A program made the translations under genes and the position numbers. From Spirulina sp. CCY15215 (GTDB lineage Bacteria > Cyanobacteriota > Cyanobacteriia > Cyanobacteriales > Spirulinaceae), in NCBI RefSeq assembly GCF_016888125.1, contig NZ_JACSWA010000516.1:1-40193 (forward strand): a DNA stretch of 40,193 nt. Reading direction: 5' to 3'. Each line of letters opens with the position of its first letter. Position 1 is the stretch's first letter. Positions 15,928 through 23,851 of this stretch are shown in pieces. Below the pieces are notes generated by a model. That model was given only the letters and a program-made list of their open reading frames with translations, was not told the origin of the DNA and made no database searches.

Positions 15928-16812
15928 ATGCAAATTCGTAGAATTAATCCTAGCCGCGCCATTGATGTCAGCATTTTACGCTATCGGGTCAACCACCCCG
16001 AAGCTGAACCGCGTAATATTTTGGAGAAGATTGTTTGGTCAAAAGAAGCTGAAGTGGAAAAGATGCGCGATCGCGTCCCTTTGCTAGAATTGCAAAAACA
16101 AGTCTCAGATGTTTCTCCCCCTCAAGATTTCTTAACGGCTTTAAAAACAGGCAAAACGCAACCTGCTCTTATTGCGGAAGTTAAAAAAGCCTCCCCGAGT
16201 AAAGGAATTATTCGCCCTGACTTCGATGCCGTGGCGATCGCGCAAACCTATGAAAAAGCTGGTGCGAGTTGCATTTCCGTCCTCACCGATCGCGAATTTT
16301 TTCAGGGAAGTTGGGAAAATTTGGCCAAAGTCCGCGCTGCGGTTAACTTGCCCTTATTGTGTAAAGAATTTATTATTTACCCTTACCAAATCTTTTTAGC
16401 CCGCAGTCAAGGTGCAGATGCGATTTTACTCATTGCGGGGATTTTAGGCGATCGCGACCTGCACTACTTTATTAAAATTAGCGCAACATTGGGCATAATT
16501 CCCCTGATCGAAGTTCATTCCCTGGCAGAACTCGACCGCGTTCTCGCAATTGAAGGTGTTAAGCTAGTGGGAATCAATAATCGCAATTTGGAAGATTTTT
16601 CAGTGGACTTGCAAACCACAGAGCAACTCTTGGCACAACGACAAGCACAATTGCGCGATCGCGATATCGTTATCGTTAGCGAGTCCGGTTTACATTCTGC
16701 CGCCGATATTGATATCGTGCGTAAAGCAGGAGCAAATGCCGTTTTAATTGGCGAATCCTTATTAAGGAAACCCGATCCGGCTGAGGCGATCGCGGCATTA
16801 TTTCCCCGTTAA
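15928..16812 (+). CDS. trpC: Indole-3-glycerol phosphate synthase
   Basis: This 294-residue (beta/alpha)8-barrel enzyme converts carboxyphenylamino-deoxyribulose phosphate to indole-3-glycerol phosphate in tryptophan synthesis. Visible motifs are [13 protein letters not shown] (phosphate and substrate binding with catalytic lysine), [14 protein letters not shown] (second catalytic lysine), [10 protein letters not shown] (catalytic asparagine region) and IVSESGL with [10 protein letters not shown] at the C-terminus. The N-terminal extension ([20 protein letters not shown]) is typical of cyanobacterial TrpC. The ATG at 15928 is preferred; an in-frame TTG at 15913 would add five residues. No other trp genes are adjacent. 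Confidence 0.96.
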   Translation: MQIRRINPSRAIDVSILRYRVNHPEAEPRNILEKIVWSKEAEVEKMRDRVPLLELQKQVSDVSPPQDFLTALKTGKTQPALIAEVKKASPSKGIIRPDFDAVAIAQTYEKAGASCISVLTDREFFQGSWENLAKVRAAVNLPLLCKEFIIYPYQIFLARSQGADAILLIAGILGDRDLHYFIKISATLGIIPLIEVHSLAELDRVLAIEGVKLVGINNRNLEDFSVDLQTTEQLLAQRQAQLRDRDIVIVSESGLHSAADIDIVRKAGANAVLIGESLLRKPDPAEAIAALFPR

Positions 16813-16889
16813 AATCTTTCTTTCTCAACCCGAACGAGATTATGGGAAAATTCCTATACTCTCTTCTGTTCTCTTAAACTCGGTCTTCA

Positions 16890-17192
16890 ATGGATCAAAT
16901 TCCTCTTCCTTCTCTCATTCACTATGAATTGCTCTTGCAACTGCTAGAGCGGAAAACTTTCTCTACGGTGGAAAAAAATCCCGCCCTCCGCGAACCCGTT
17001 CAACAATTGATTATTACCCTTCGCAAAGCCCTGGCGCAACAGCGTCAAATTGAGACAATTTGCGAACAGGGAAACATTCCCTACGAACATCGCTGGTCGT
17101 TAAATACTTTAAAGATCGAACCCGAACTTTTACCGGAGATTTTAGAAGTGATAGAAGACGACAAAACTGAAAATCGCGAAATTGTGTCGTAA
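16890..17192 (+). CDS. Small conserved cyanobacterial protein (possibly DUF5340)
   Basis: This 100-residue, mostly helical soluble protein has no signal or membrane segment. The N-terminus LPSLIHYELLLQLLERKTF and the helix VQQLIITLRKALAQQRQIE fit, from memory, the cyanobacterial DUF5340 type; this was not checked. The C-terminal third is acidic. It lies 77 bp after trpC and 63 bp before the aminotransferase, on the same strand. Function is unknown. Confidence 0.6.
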   Translation: MDQIPLPSLIHYELLLQLLERKTFSTVEKNPALREPVQQLIITLRKALAQQRQIETICEQGNIPYEHRWSLNTLKIEPELLPEILEVIEDDKTENREIVS

Positions 17193-17255
17193 TTTTTGTT
17201 AAATTAACTACCAATTATCAATTATCCCTTACCGATTACCCCTTCTCGATTACTG

Positions 17256-18407
17256 ATGGAAGACAAACAATTATTAATGATCCCCGGTCCAACTCCCATA
17301 CCCGCGCGGGTTTTGCAAGCGATCGCCAAACACCCCATCGGCCACCGCAGCAAAGCCTACAGCAAAATTCAAGAGGAAGTGACCGCTAATCTCAAATGGC
17401 TACACCAAACGGAACAGGACGTGCAAGCCCTGACGGTGAGCGGAACCGGGGCGATGGAAGCGGGAATGATTAACTTTTTGAGTGCTGGCGATCGCGTTTT
17501 GGTAGGCTGTAATGGTAAGTTTGGCGAACGCTGGGCAGAGATGGCCGCAACCTTTGCCCTGCGGATAGAATGTATCTGCGCTGAATGGGGCAAACCTCTC
17601 GATCCGGCTGCGTTTGAGGCGAAGTTAGAAGCGGACAAGGAGAAGCAAATTAAAGCGGTTATTATCACCCATTCGGAAACCTCAACGGCGGTATTAAACG
17701 ACCTGGAAGGCATCAATAAAGCGGTAAAAGCCCACGGAGAGGCATTAATGATCGTCGATGCTGTCACCAGTTTAGGGGCAATGAATATTCCCATCGATGA
17801 ATGGGGGTTAGATGTGGTCGCGTCTGGGTCGCAAAAAGGTTATATGGTTCCTCCTGGTTTGGGATTTGTGGCGGTGAGTGCCAAAGCGTGGAAGGCTTAT
17901 GAAGCGGCGACGTTGCCCAAATATTATCTCGATTTGGGATTGCATCGCAAAGCAACGGCGAAAAACAGCACCGCTTTTACTCCTCCCATTAATTTAGTTT
18001 TTGGGCTGCAAGAATCCTTGAGAATGATGAGAGAAGAAGGGTTAGAGAATATTTTTGCCCGTCACGATCGCCTCAAACGAGCAACGCGGGCAGGAGTTAA
18101 AGCTCTCGGCTTGAGTTTGTTTTGTGAGAATGAGGTGGCCAGTCCTGCGGTTACTGCGGTTATGCCGACGAATGTGAAAGCTGAGAAAATTTGCTCTTTA
18201 ATGCAGGAAAAATTCGCGATTTCTTTAGCGGGAGGTCAAGATCATCTCAAAGGCAAGATATTCCGCATCGGTCATTTGGGTTTTGTCTGCGATCGCGATA
18301 TCCTCACGGTAATTGCTGCTTTAGAAGCGGTATTACAAGAATTGGGACAAACCAATTTTACTCCAGGTGCAGGGGTTGCCGCCGCAAATCAGGTGTTTGC
18401 AGGATAA
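17256..18407 (+). CDS. Class V aminotransferase (serine-pyruvate / alanine-glyoxylate aminotransferase type)
   Basis: This 383-residue PLP enzyme begins MIPGPTPIPARVLQAI, the AGXT/SPT family start. The PLP-phosphate loop is SGTGAMEAG (62-70), the pyridine-nitrogen aspartate is D168 in MIVDAVTSLG, and the Schiff-base lysine is K194 in SGSQKGYMVPPG. In cyanobacteria this enzyme is usually assigned to glyoxylate-to-glycine conversion in photorespiration or to serine metabolism; older annotations call it a soluble hydrogenase subunit. The window also holds glcF at 29183, another photorespiratory candidate. The gene ends in a convergent stem-loop. Exact donor and acceptor cannot be read from sequence. 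Confidence 0.92.
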   Translation: MEDKQLLMIPGPTPIPARVLQAIAKHPIGHRSKAYSKIQEEVTANLKWLHQTEQDVQALTVSGTGAMEAGMINFLSAGDRVLVGCNGKFGERWAEMAATFALRIECICAEWGKPLDPAAFEAKLEADKEKQIKAVIITHSETSTAVLNDLEGINKAVKAHGEALMIVDAVTSLGAMNIPIDEWGLDVVASGSQKGYMVPPGLGFVAVSAKAWKAYEAATLPKYYLDLGLHRKATAKNSTAFTPPINLVFGLQESLRMMREEGLENIFARHDRLKRATRAGVKALGLSLFCENEVASPAVTAVMPTNVKAEKICSLMQEKFAISLAGGQDHLKGKIFRIGHLGFVCDRDILTVIAALEAVLQELGQTNFTPGAGVAAANQVFAG

Positions 18408-18417
18408 ATTGGAGATG

Positions 18418-18445
18418 TAGGTTACGCTGTGAGTAGCGTAACCTA
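18418..18445. terminator. Bidirectional stem-loop between convergent genes
   Basis: TAGGTTACGC (18418-18427) and GCGTAACCTA (18436-18445) form a perfect 10-bp stem with an 8-base loop. It lies 10 bp after the aminotransferase stop and directly abuts the stop codon of the convergent TPR gene at 18446. A modest T-rich stretch follows on the plus strand. Confidence 0.65.
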
Positions 18446-20272
18446 CTATTCATTTTGACTTGTTTCAGAATCCGGGTTTTTGAGTTGCGATAATAGTTTT
18501 TGAGTGAGTAAGTTTTCGCTCAATTCGGATTCTCTATTTTTGGAGATAACTTGCTGGAGAAAACCAGTAAAATTATTCAGAAAACCTATTGCATAAGGAT
18601 GATTCGACCCGAGTTTCTGCAAGGCGATCGCGATCGCATCTAAATACAAAGGTTCGGCTTCTTCATAACGTCCTTGAGATTGGTACAGTTTAGCCAAATT
18701 GTTCAGAGACGAGGCAACATCAGGATGTTCTTCTCCGAGGAGTTTTCGTATCAATTCTAAGGATTGAATATACAAAGGTTCCGCTTCTTCATAACGTCCT
18801 TGAGATTTGTAGAGTGCAGCTAAATTGTTCAGAGACGAGGCAACATCAGGATGGTCTTCTCCGAGGAGTTTTCGTATCAATTCTAGGGATTGAACTAATA
18901 AAGGTTCGGCTTCTTCATAACGTCCTTGAGATTTGTAGAGTGCAGCTAAATTGTTCAGAGACGAGGCAACATCAGGATGGACTTCTCCGAGGAGTTTTCG
19001 TCTCAATTCTAAGGCTTGAACATACAAAGGTTCGGCTTCTTCATAACGTCCTTGAGATTGGTACAGTGTAGCCAAATTGTTCAGGGATAAGGCAACATCA
19101 AGATGGTCTTCTCCGAGGAGTTTTCTGCTCAATTCTAAGGATTGAACTAACAAAGGTTCGGCTTCTTCGTAACGTCCTTGAGATTGGTACAGTGTAGCCA
19201 AATTGTTCAGGGATAAGGCAACATCAAGATGGTCTTCTCCGAGGAGTTTTCGTCTCAATTCTAAGGATTGAATATACAAAGGTTCGACTTCTTCGTAACG
19301 TCCTTGGGATTCATACAGTATAGCTAAATTATTCAGGGAAGAGGCAACATGAGGATGGTCTTCTCCGAGGAGTTTTCGTCTCAATTCTAAGGATTGAACT
19401 AACAAAGGTTCGGCTTCTTCGTAACGTCCTTGAGATTGGTACAGTGTAGCCAAATTGTTCAAGGAAAAGGCAATATCAGGATGTTCTTCTCCCCAACGAT
19501 CGCCCGTCACTGACAAACATTGCTCCAGCCAAGGTTCAGCAAGAGTATAAAGTCCTTGCCCTTCGTAATAGTGACCCAGCCCAACAAACGTCCAAATTAA
19601 GTCCTCATCTTGCACCCAAGCAATCAGATTTGTTGCGGTTTCTATGAGGTGAGGAATGGCGGGGGAAATTTGCTCAATGTCTTTTAGAATTGGTGTTTGA
19701 GGAATCTGCTTGGCAATTTTTATCATTTCCCGACAATACTTCTGTTTCAATTCATCAGCCCGATCGCCGCTCTCGATTTTTCTCTTAGCAAACTCTCTAA
19801 TTAATGGATGTAATTGAACGATATCAGCCGAAATAGGGTTCAACAAACTGAAAGCAATGAGGAGATCGCGCAACTCGTTTAAGTCATCAAGATCGGGAAA
19901 GCAATTTTTAACAATTCCCCAAGGAATTGGAGCAAGGGCAAACAAACCTAGAAGACAGAAAAGTTCTTGCTCTTGAGAATTAAGTTCTAGCCAACTCAGT
20001 TCAAAAACTGCCGCTATATCTAACTCGACTGCCATTCCAAAAGTGCGAACCCGCAGAGCTTTTTGTTCTAGTATTTTGGCTTCTAATTGCTGTCGGAGAT
20101 CGCTAAGGGATAGATCGGGTTTTTCGGCTAAATAATGCCCCACCAACTCCAAGCCTAAAGGTAAATAACCCAACCATTCAGATAAATACTTTGCTTGTTC
20201 TGTTTCTGATTCGATACGGGATGAACCAAGCAAAGATTTTAATAATTCCAGAGCAGCAGATTCCTCTAGCAC
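18446..20272 (-). pseudogene. 5'-truncated NB-ARC (STAND) / kinesin-light-chain TPR gene
   Basis: The open frame gives 608 residues from a GTG at 20272. The N-terminus (LLKSLLGSSRIESE and EWLGYLPLGLELVGHYL) is the end of an NB-ARC ATPase, including the conserved GLPL-like turn. A winged-helix part (FELSWLELNSQEQELFCLLG, then VQLHPLIREFAKRKI, an MHD-like region) follows. Then come about eight 42-residue TPR units of the kinesin-light-chain type (LRRKLLGEDHPDVASSLNNL and YQSQGRYEEAEPL). The Walker A and Walker B region and any N-terminal effector domain are missing. The same frame continues upstream with NB-ARC-like residues (SSSKGTSINVLEE) before a TGA at 20312-20314. STAND proteins need the P-loop to switch, so this is most likely a dead remnant. 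Confidence 0.78.
18620..19500 (-). repeat. Tandem 126-bp repeats encoding 42-residue TPR units
   Basis: About seven copies of a 126-bp unit follow in phase within the truncated NB-ARC gene. They share GRYEEAEPL and LxRKLLGE(D/E)H and differ at few bases, which indicates recent duplication. Confidence 0.88.
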
Positions 20273-20418
20273 ATTGATTGAAGTTCCTTTTGAGGATGAG
20301 AAAGATCGAATTCAAGAGGTAAGTGTAACGAAAATAAATAAAAGCTGTTTGCCTTCCCCTAGCTTGTATTTAGCACCTCCATCAAAAATTTCTTACCCAA
20401 CTCTGATAAAGTAAGATG

Positions 20419-20450
20419 TATACTTCCCCCACGATCGCCGATTTAAGGAG
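20419..20450 (+). promoter_or_regulatory. Probable -10 box and ribosome-binding site of ureC
   Basis: TATACT at 20419-20424 fits a -10 box, without a clear -35. AAGGAG at 20445-20450 lies 5 bases before the ATG at 20456 and supports that start. Confidence 0.55.
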
Positions 20451-20455
20451 AAATT

Positions 20456-22165
20456 ATGAGCTATCGCATGGATCGTCGCGCTTACGCCGAAACTTACGGA
20501 CCGACAACGGGCGATCGCGTCCGTTTGGCGGATACAGAGTTAATAATAGAAGTAGAACGAGATTTGACCAGCTATGGGGATGAGGTCAAATTCGGCGGTG
20601 GTAAAGTGATTCGGGATGGTATGGGACAATCTCCCATTTCTCGCGCCGATGGGGCGGTGGATTTAGTGATTACTAATGCCCTGATTCTCGATTGGTGGGG
20701 CATTATTAAAGCGGATATTGGCATTAAGGATGGCAAAATTGTCAAGATTGGTAAGGCGGGAAATCCTCATATTCAAGACAATGTAGATATTATTATTGGA
20801 CCTTCTACCGAAGCGATCGCCGGAGAAGGGCATATTCTCACGGCGGGAGGAATTGACGCACATATTCACTTTATTTGTCCTCAACAGATTGAAACGGCGA
20901 TCGCCTCGGGTGTCACGACGATGATCGGAGGGGGGACGGGTCCCGCCACGGGAACCAACGCGACAACTTGCACTCCTGGCGCCTGGAATATTCACCGAAT
21001 GTTACAAGCTGCGGATGCTTTTCCCCTCAATTTTGGCTTTTTAGGTAAGGGAAACAGCAGCCAACCTGCGGGACTGGTGGAACAGGTGCAAGCGGGAGTA
21101 ATGGGGTTAAAATTACATGAAGATTGGGGAACGACTCCGGCGGCGATCGATACTTGTTTAAGTGTGGCAGATGAATATGACGTACAAGTTGCCATTCACA
21201 CGGATACTTTAAATGAGGCAGGATTTGTGGAAGATACGATCGCCGCCTTTAAAAACCGTACTATTCACACTTACCACACGGAAGGAGCCGGGGGCGGTCA
21301 TGCGCCCGATATTATCAAAGTTTGCGCGGAGAGTAATGTTCTCCCTTCTTCTACGAACCCCACTCGACCTTACACTACTAACACCTTGGAAGAACATCTC
21401 GATATGTTAATGGTCTGCCATCACCTTGATCGCGGCATTCCTGAAGATGTTGCATTTGCTGAGTCTCGCATCCGTCGGGAAACCATTGCAGCCGAGGATA
21501 TTCTGCACGATCGCGGCGCATTTAGCATGATTGCTTCCGACTCTCAAGCAATGGGACGAGTGGGAGAAGTGATTATTCGCACTTGGCAAACGGCTCACAA
21601 AATGAAGGTACAGTTCGGACATTTACCAGAAGATAGCAGCCGCAACGATAATTTACGCGCCAAACGCTACATTGCTAAGTATACCATCAATCCGGCGATC
21701 GCCCACGGCATTGCCAATTATGTTGGCTCCGTAGAGGAGGGAAAAATCGCCGATTTATGTTTGTGGAAACCCGCCTTTTTTGGCGTGAAACCGGAAATTA
21801 TTATCAAAGGAGGCGCGATCGCCTGGGCGCAAATGGGAGATGCTAATGCCAGTATTCCTACCCCTCAACCCGTTTATATGCGTCCCATGTTTGGCAGTTT
21901 TGGGGGGGCGATCGCGGCAACTTCTTTAACTTTTGTTTCTCAAGCAGCAGTAGAGGGAGGAATTGCAGCACAAATTGGTTTACAAAAGCCAGTAGCGGCA
22001 GTTTCTAATACTCGTCAAATTGGCAAGAAAGATATGAAACTTAATGATAGTATGCCCAATATTGAGGTCAATCCGGAAACCTATGAAGTCCGTGCTGATG
22101 GAGAACTATTAACCTGCGAACCTGCGACAGTTTTACCAATGGCACAGCGTTACTTTTTGTTTTAA
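20456..22165 (+). CDS. ureC: Urease subunit alpha
   Basis: This 569-residue catalytic subunit hydrolyses urea to ammonia and carbamate at a dinickel centre in the cytoplasm. All active-site residues are present: H136 and H138 (DAHIHF), carbamylated lysine K219 ([10 protein letters not shown]), H248, H274, D362 (ASDSQAMG) and the mobile-flap pair C321 and H322 (VCHHLDRG). Length matches the three-subunit bacterial enzyme, in which UreA and UreB are separate. Neither ureA, ureB nor the accessory genes ureD, E, F or G are in this window. The upstream neighbour is the convergent-side NB-ARC remnant and the downstream neighbours are the manganese exchangers. Scattered urease genes are known in cyanobacteria. 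Confidence 0.98.
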   Translation: MSYRMDRRAYAETYGPTTGDRVRLADTELIIEVERDLTSYGDEVKFGGGKVIRDGMGQSPISRADGAVDLVITNALILDWWGIIKADIGIKDGKIVKIGKAGNPHIQDNVDIIIGPSTEAIAGEGHILTAGGIDAHIHFICPQQIETAIASGVTTMIGGGTGPATGTNATTCTPGAWNIHRMLQAADAFPLNFGFLGKGNSSQPAGLVEQVQAGVMGLKLHEDWGTTPAAIDTCLSVADEYDVQVAIHTDTLNEAGFVEDTIAAFKNRTIHTYHTEGAGGGHAPDIIKVCAESNVLPSSTNPTRPYTTNTLEEHLDMLMVCHHLDRGIPEDVAFAESRIRRETIAAEDILHDRGAFSMIASDSQAMGRVGEVIIRTWQTAHKMKVQFGHLPEDSSRNDNLRAKRYIAKYTINPAIAHGIANYVGSVEEGKIADLCLWKPAFFGVKPEIIIKGGAIAWAQMGDANASIPTPQPVYMRPMFGSFGGAIAATSLTFVSQAAVEGGIAAQIGLQKPVAAVSNTRQIGKKDMKLNDSMPNIEVNPETYEVRADGELLTCEPATVLPMAQRYFLF

Positions 22166-22188
22166 CCCACAGCACTTCATTTTTCTTT

Positions 22189-22467
22189 TTATGTTTCTTT
22201 TTCTGTCCAGACGAGTCGTAAAGCCAGCAAAGCAAAGCCGATCGCCGCACCTGCTTTTAATAATCGGGTTGGCAAAACTTGTGCGACACCAGCACCCACT
22301 AAAACCCCGAGAAAACTGGCTAAAACTAATGCTGTTACAGTTCCCAAAAATACCGCCCGAGGTGAGGAGGAACTTCCACTGAGGGCGATCGCTGCTAACT
22401 GACTCTTATCGCCAATTTCTGCAAAAAATACGGTTATAAAACTCAAGCTAAATAATTGCCAATCCAT
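22189..22467 (-). CDS. Half-size UPF0016/TMEM165-GDT1 manganese exchanger, subunit 1 of a pair
   Basis: This 92-residue membrane protein has three hydrophobic helices and one copy of the family motif ExGDK(S/T): FAEIGDKSQLAAIAL at about 15-29. Full-length UPF0016 proteins have two such motifs in six helices, so this is half a transporter. It lies 30 bp after its sister gene at 22498 and is probably cotranscribed. The two would form a heteromer rebuilding the two-motif site. Related half-size cyanobacterial proteins have been described as hemi manganese exchangers (Hmx), distinct from full-length Mnx; which half this is was not determined. Substrate is probably Mn2+. Confidence 0.85.
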   Translation of the reverse strand: MDWQLFSLSFITVFFAEIGDKSQLAAIALSGSSSSPRAVFLGTVTALVLASFLGVLVGAGVAQVLPTRLLKAGAAIGFALLALRLVWTEKET

Positions 22468-22497
22468 TTTTTCAATTATTAATTTTTAGATTAATTT

Positions 22498-22878
22498 TTA
22501 GACTTGTACAACATCCCAAAGTAAAAGAATCGCAACAAATAGTAAAATAGCGGCGGCGGCTAAATCCATTACTTTGGGACTGATACGCTTAGAGAGCCAC
22601 CAACCTAATAAAACGCCGATTAAACTGGTTGTAATGAGGGCGATCGCAGCACCCGCAAAGACGATCCAAGGGGACTGAGATTCGGCTACGATTAACAAGG
22701 TCGCAAGTTGGGTTTTATCGCCCATTTCTGCTAGACAAATTGTTACAAATGTCGTGGTAAAAGTTGCCCAAAATGTACTCGATCGCCAAGATAGTTTTTG
22801 CAGATTCTGGCGATCGTCAGTTTCCGATAAGTTGGGAAGTGGCGATCGCGCTTCGGATGTGGGTTTAATAGCAGTCAC
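22498..22878 (-). CDS. Half-size UPF0016/TMEM165-GDT1 manganese exchanger, subunit 2 of a pair
   Basis: This 126-residue protein has a cytoplasmic N-terminal tail of about 30 residues (TSEARSPLPNLSETDDRQNL), then three hydrophobic helices. Its motif LAEMGDKTQLATLLIVAE at about 49-66 is the threonine form of ExGDK(S/T). The chain ends after AAAAILLFVAILLLWDVVQV. It is the upstream member of the pair with the 92-residue gene. The two halves differ clearly in sequence, which favours a heterodimer over a recent duplication. No manganese-responsive element such as a riboswitch was recognised upstream. Confidence 0.85.
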   Translation of the reverse strand: MTAIKPTSEARSPLPNLSETDDRQNLQKLSWRSSTFWATFTTTFVTICLAEMGDKTQLATLLIVAESQSPWIVFAGAAIALITTSLIGVLLGWWLSKRISPKVMDLAAAAILLFVAILLLWDVVQV

Positions 22879-22943
22879 AAAAATTTAATAAAAACCTTTG
22901 ACTATCCTATCATTTCTCTGGCAAGGAAAGTTATCATAATCAG

Positions 22944-23567
22944 CTAATAGCAATATTTATCATCATTGGGTTTTGCATTCTCTTTCCCTCGTCGCATTGC
23001 CCCCAAAATTGTTGATATAATAACACATCGTCGCAGATTGCCACCTTTGCCATTTTTGAGAGCAATTCGACCTTTTGCATTTAGCGAAGTTTGTCCGCAC
23101 TCATCTCCTGGTTTATAAACCGCACAACCATAATGATTAAATTGAACGCGCCATAATTGTTCGGTATTATCTTTACGAAATGTTGTCTCTTTATCTCCGC
23201 GATCGTTTTCTTCTGAATCAACCTGCACTCCTGGTTCTAAATCTTGCCATAATCTATCATTATTCCAAATTGAAGAGGGTATAAAATCGCTATTATCGGC
23301 GGGATGAATAACCCATTGTACGCGATCGCCATTGTTTCGGATACTCGCTTGCCATGTTATTTTATCCCGAGTTGCATTACTTTTTGCTGCCATAAGTGCG
23401 AGATAAATTTGACTCTGGGACTTATTGAGACGTTGGCGGTTCGTGTAACTTAACCAAGATGGTGCTGCGATCGCTGCCAAAAGACCAATAATAACTATCA
23501 CCACTAACAATTCTATCATCGTAAATCCTTGTTTTTGTGAGTCAAAAAGAATGTTTGTCTTTGGCAT
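22944..23567 (-). CDS. Type IV prepilin-like protein (class III signal peptide)
   Basis: This 207-residue protein has a canonical prepilin leader: thirteen mostly polar residues, then G14/F15 in QKQGFTMIELLVVIVIIGLL. Cleavage by PilD would fall after G14, leaving phenylalanine at +1 and the conserved glutamate at +5 (E19). After the hydrophobic helix the globular part has four cysteines (GCAVYKPGDECGQ, NLRRCVII and the terminal KYCY), so disulfides are likely. It could be a minor pilin or pseudopilin. It stands alone, with no other pil genes in the window. The size and the fold beyond the leader do not match a major pilin I know. Confidence 0.85.
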   Translation of the reverse strand: MPKTNILFDSQKQGFTMIELLVVIVIIGLLAAIAAPSWLSYTNRQRLNKSQSQIYLALMAAKSNATRDKITWQASIRNNGDRVQWVIHPADNSDFIPSSIWNNDRLWQDLEPGVQVDSEENDRGDKETTFRKDNTEQLWRVQFNHYGCAVYKPGDECGQTSLNAKGRIALKNGKGGNLRRCVIISTILGAMRRGKENAKPNDDKYCY

Positions 23568-23635
23568 GATAATAACTCAGCACCCCCTAGAATTTGCGCG
23601 ATCGCATTATCGAGTTATTTTAGCAGTAAGTTGTT

Positions 23636-23659
23636 TTTTTAACTGTATTTTTAACTGCA
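23636..23659. repeat. Two tandem 12-bp repeats TTTTTAACTGYA
   Basis: TTTTTAACTGTA and TTTTTAACTGCA lie head to tail in the 284-bp spacer between the prepilin gene and the 5-oxoprolinase gene. Nothing else was recognised in that spacer besides HIP1 sites and the AGGAG of the downstream gene. Confidence 0.6.
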
Positions 23660-23840
23660 TAGGATGTGATCGCAGTAATCTGTGTTTATTGCATTCGTCA
23701 TTTGCAGTCCTCCCAATTGGGTGATATTTTTGCATCATAGCAAAAAATGTGAGGCGATCGCGCTTCTCCTTTCCTGTTTGATATCATAGGAAAAACTGCC
23801 AATGCGATCGCTATTCCCAGAGAGACAATACAATAAAATA

Positions 23841-23845
23841 AGGAG
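23841..23845 (+). promoter_or_regulatory. Ribosome-binding site AGGAG fixing a TTG start
   Basis: AGGAG stands 6 bases before TTG at 23852 and 9 before TTG at 23855. No in-frame ATG occurs before the conserved DRGGTFTD motif, so translation must start at one of these TTG codons. Confidence 0.8.
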
Positions 23846-23851
23846 TCAAAA

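Noticed and set aside
18814-19071. Plus-strand open frame with repeated LNCSETRQHQDG segments
   Set aside because: It is the antisense shadow of the 126-bp TPR repeats and has no start signal or family.
20411-20423. GTA...TAC pair upstream of ureC resembling an NtcA site
   Set aside because: The spacing is seven bases, while the NtcA consensus has eight, and it overlaps the probable -10 box.
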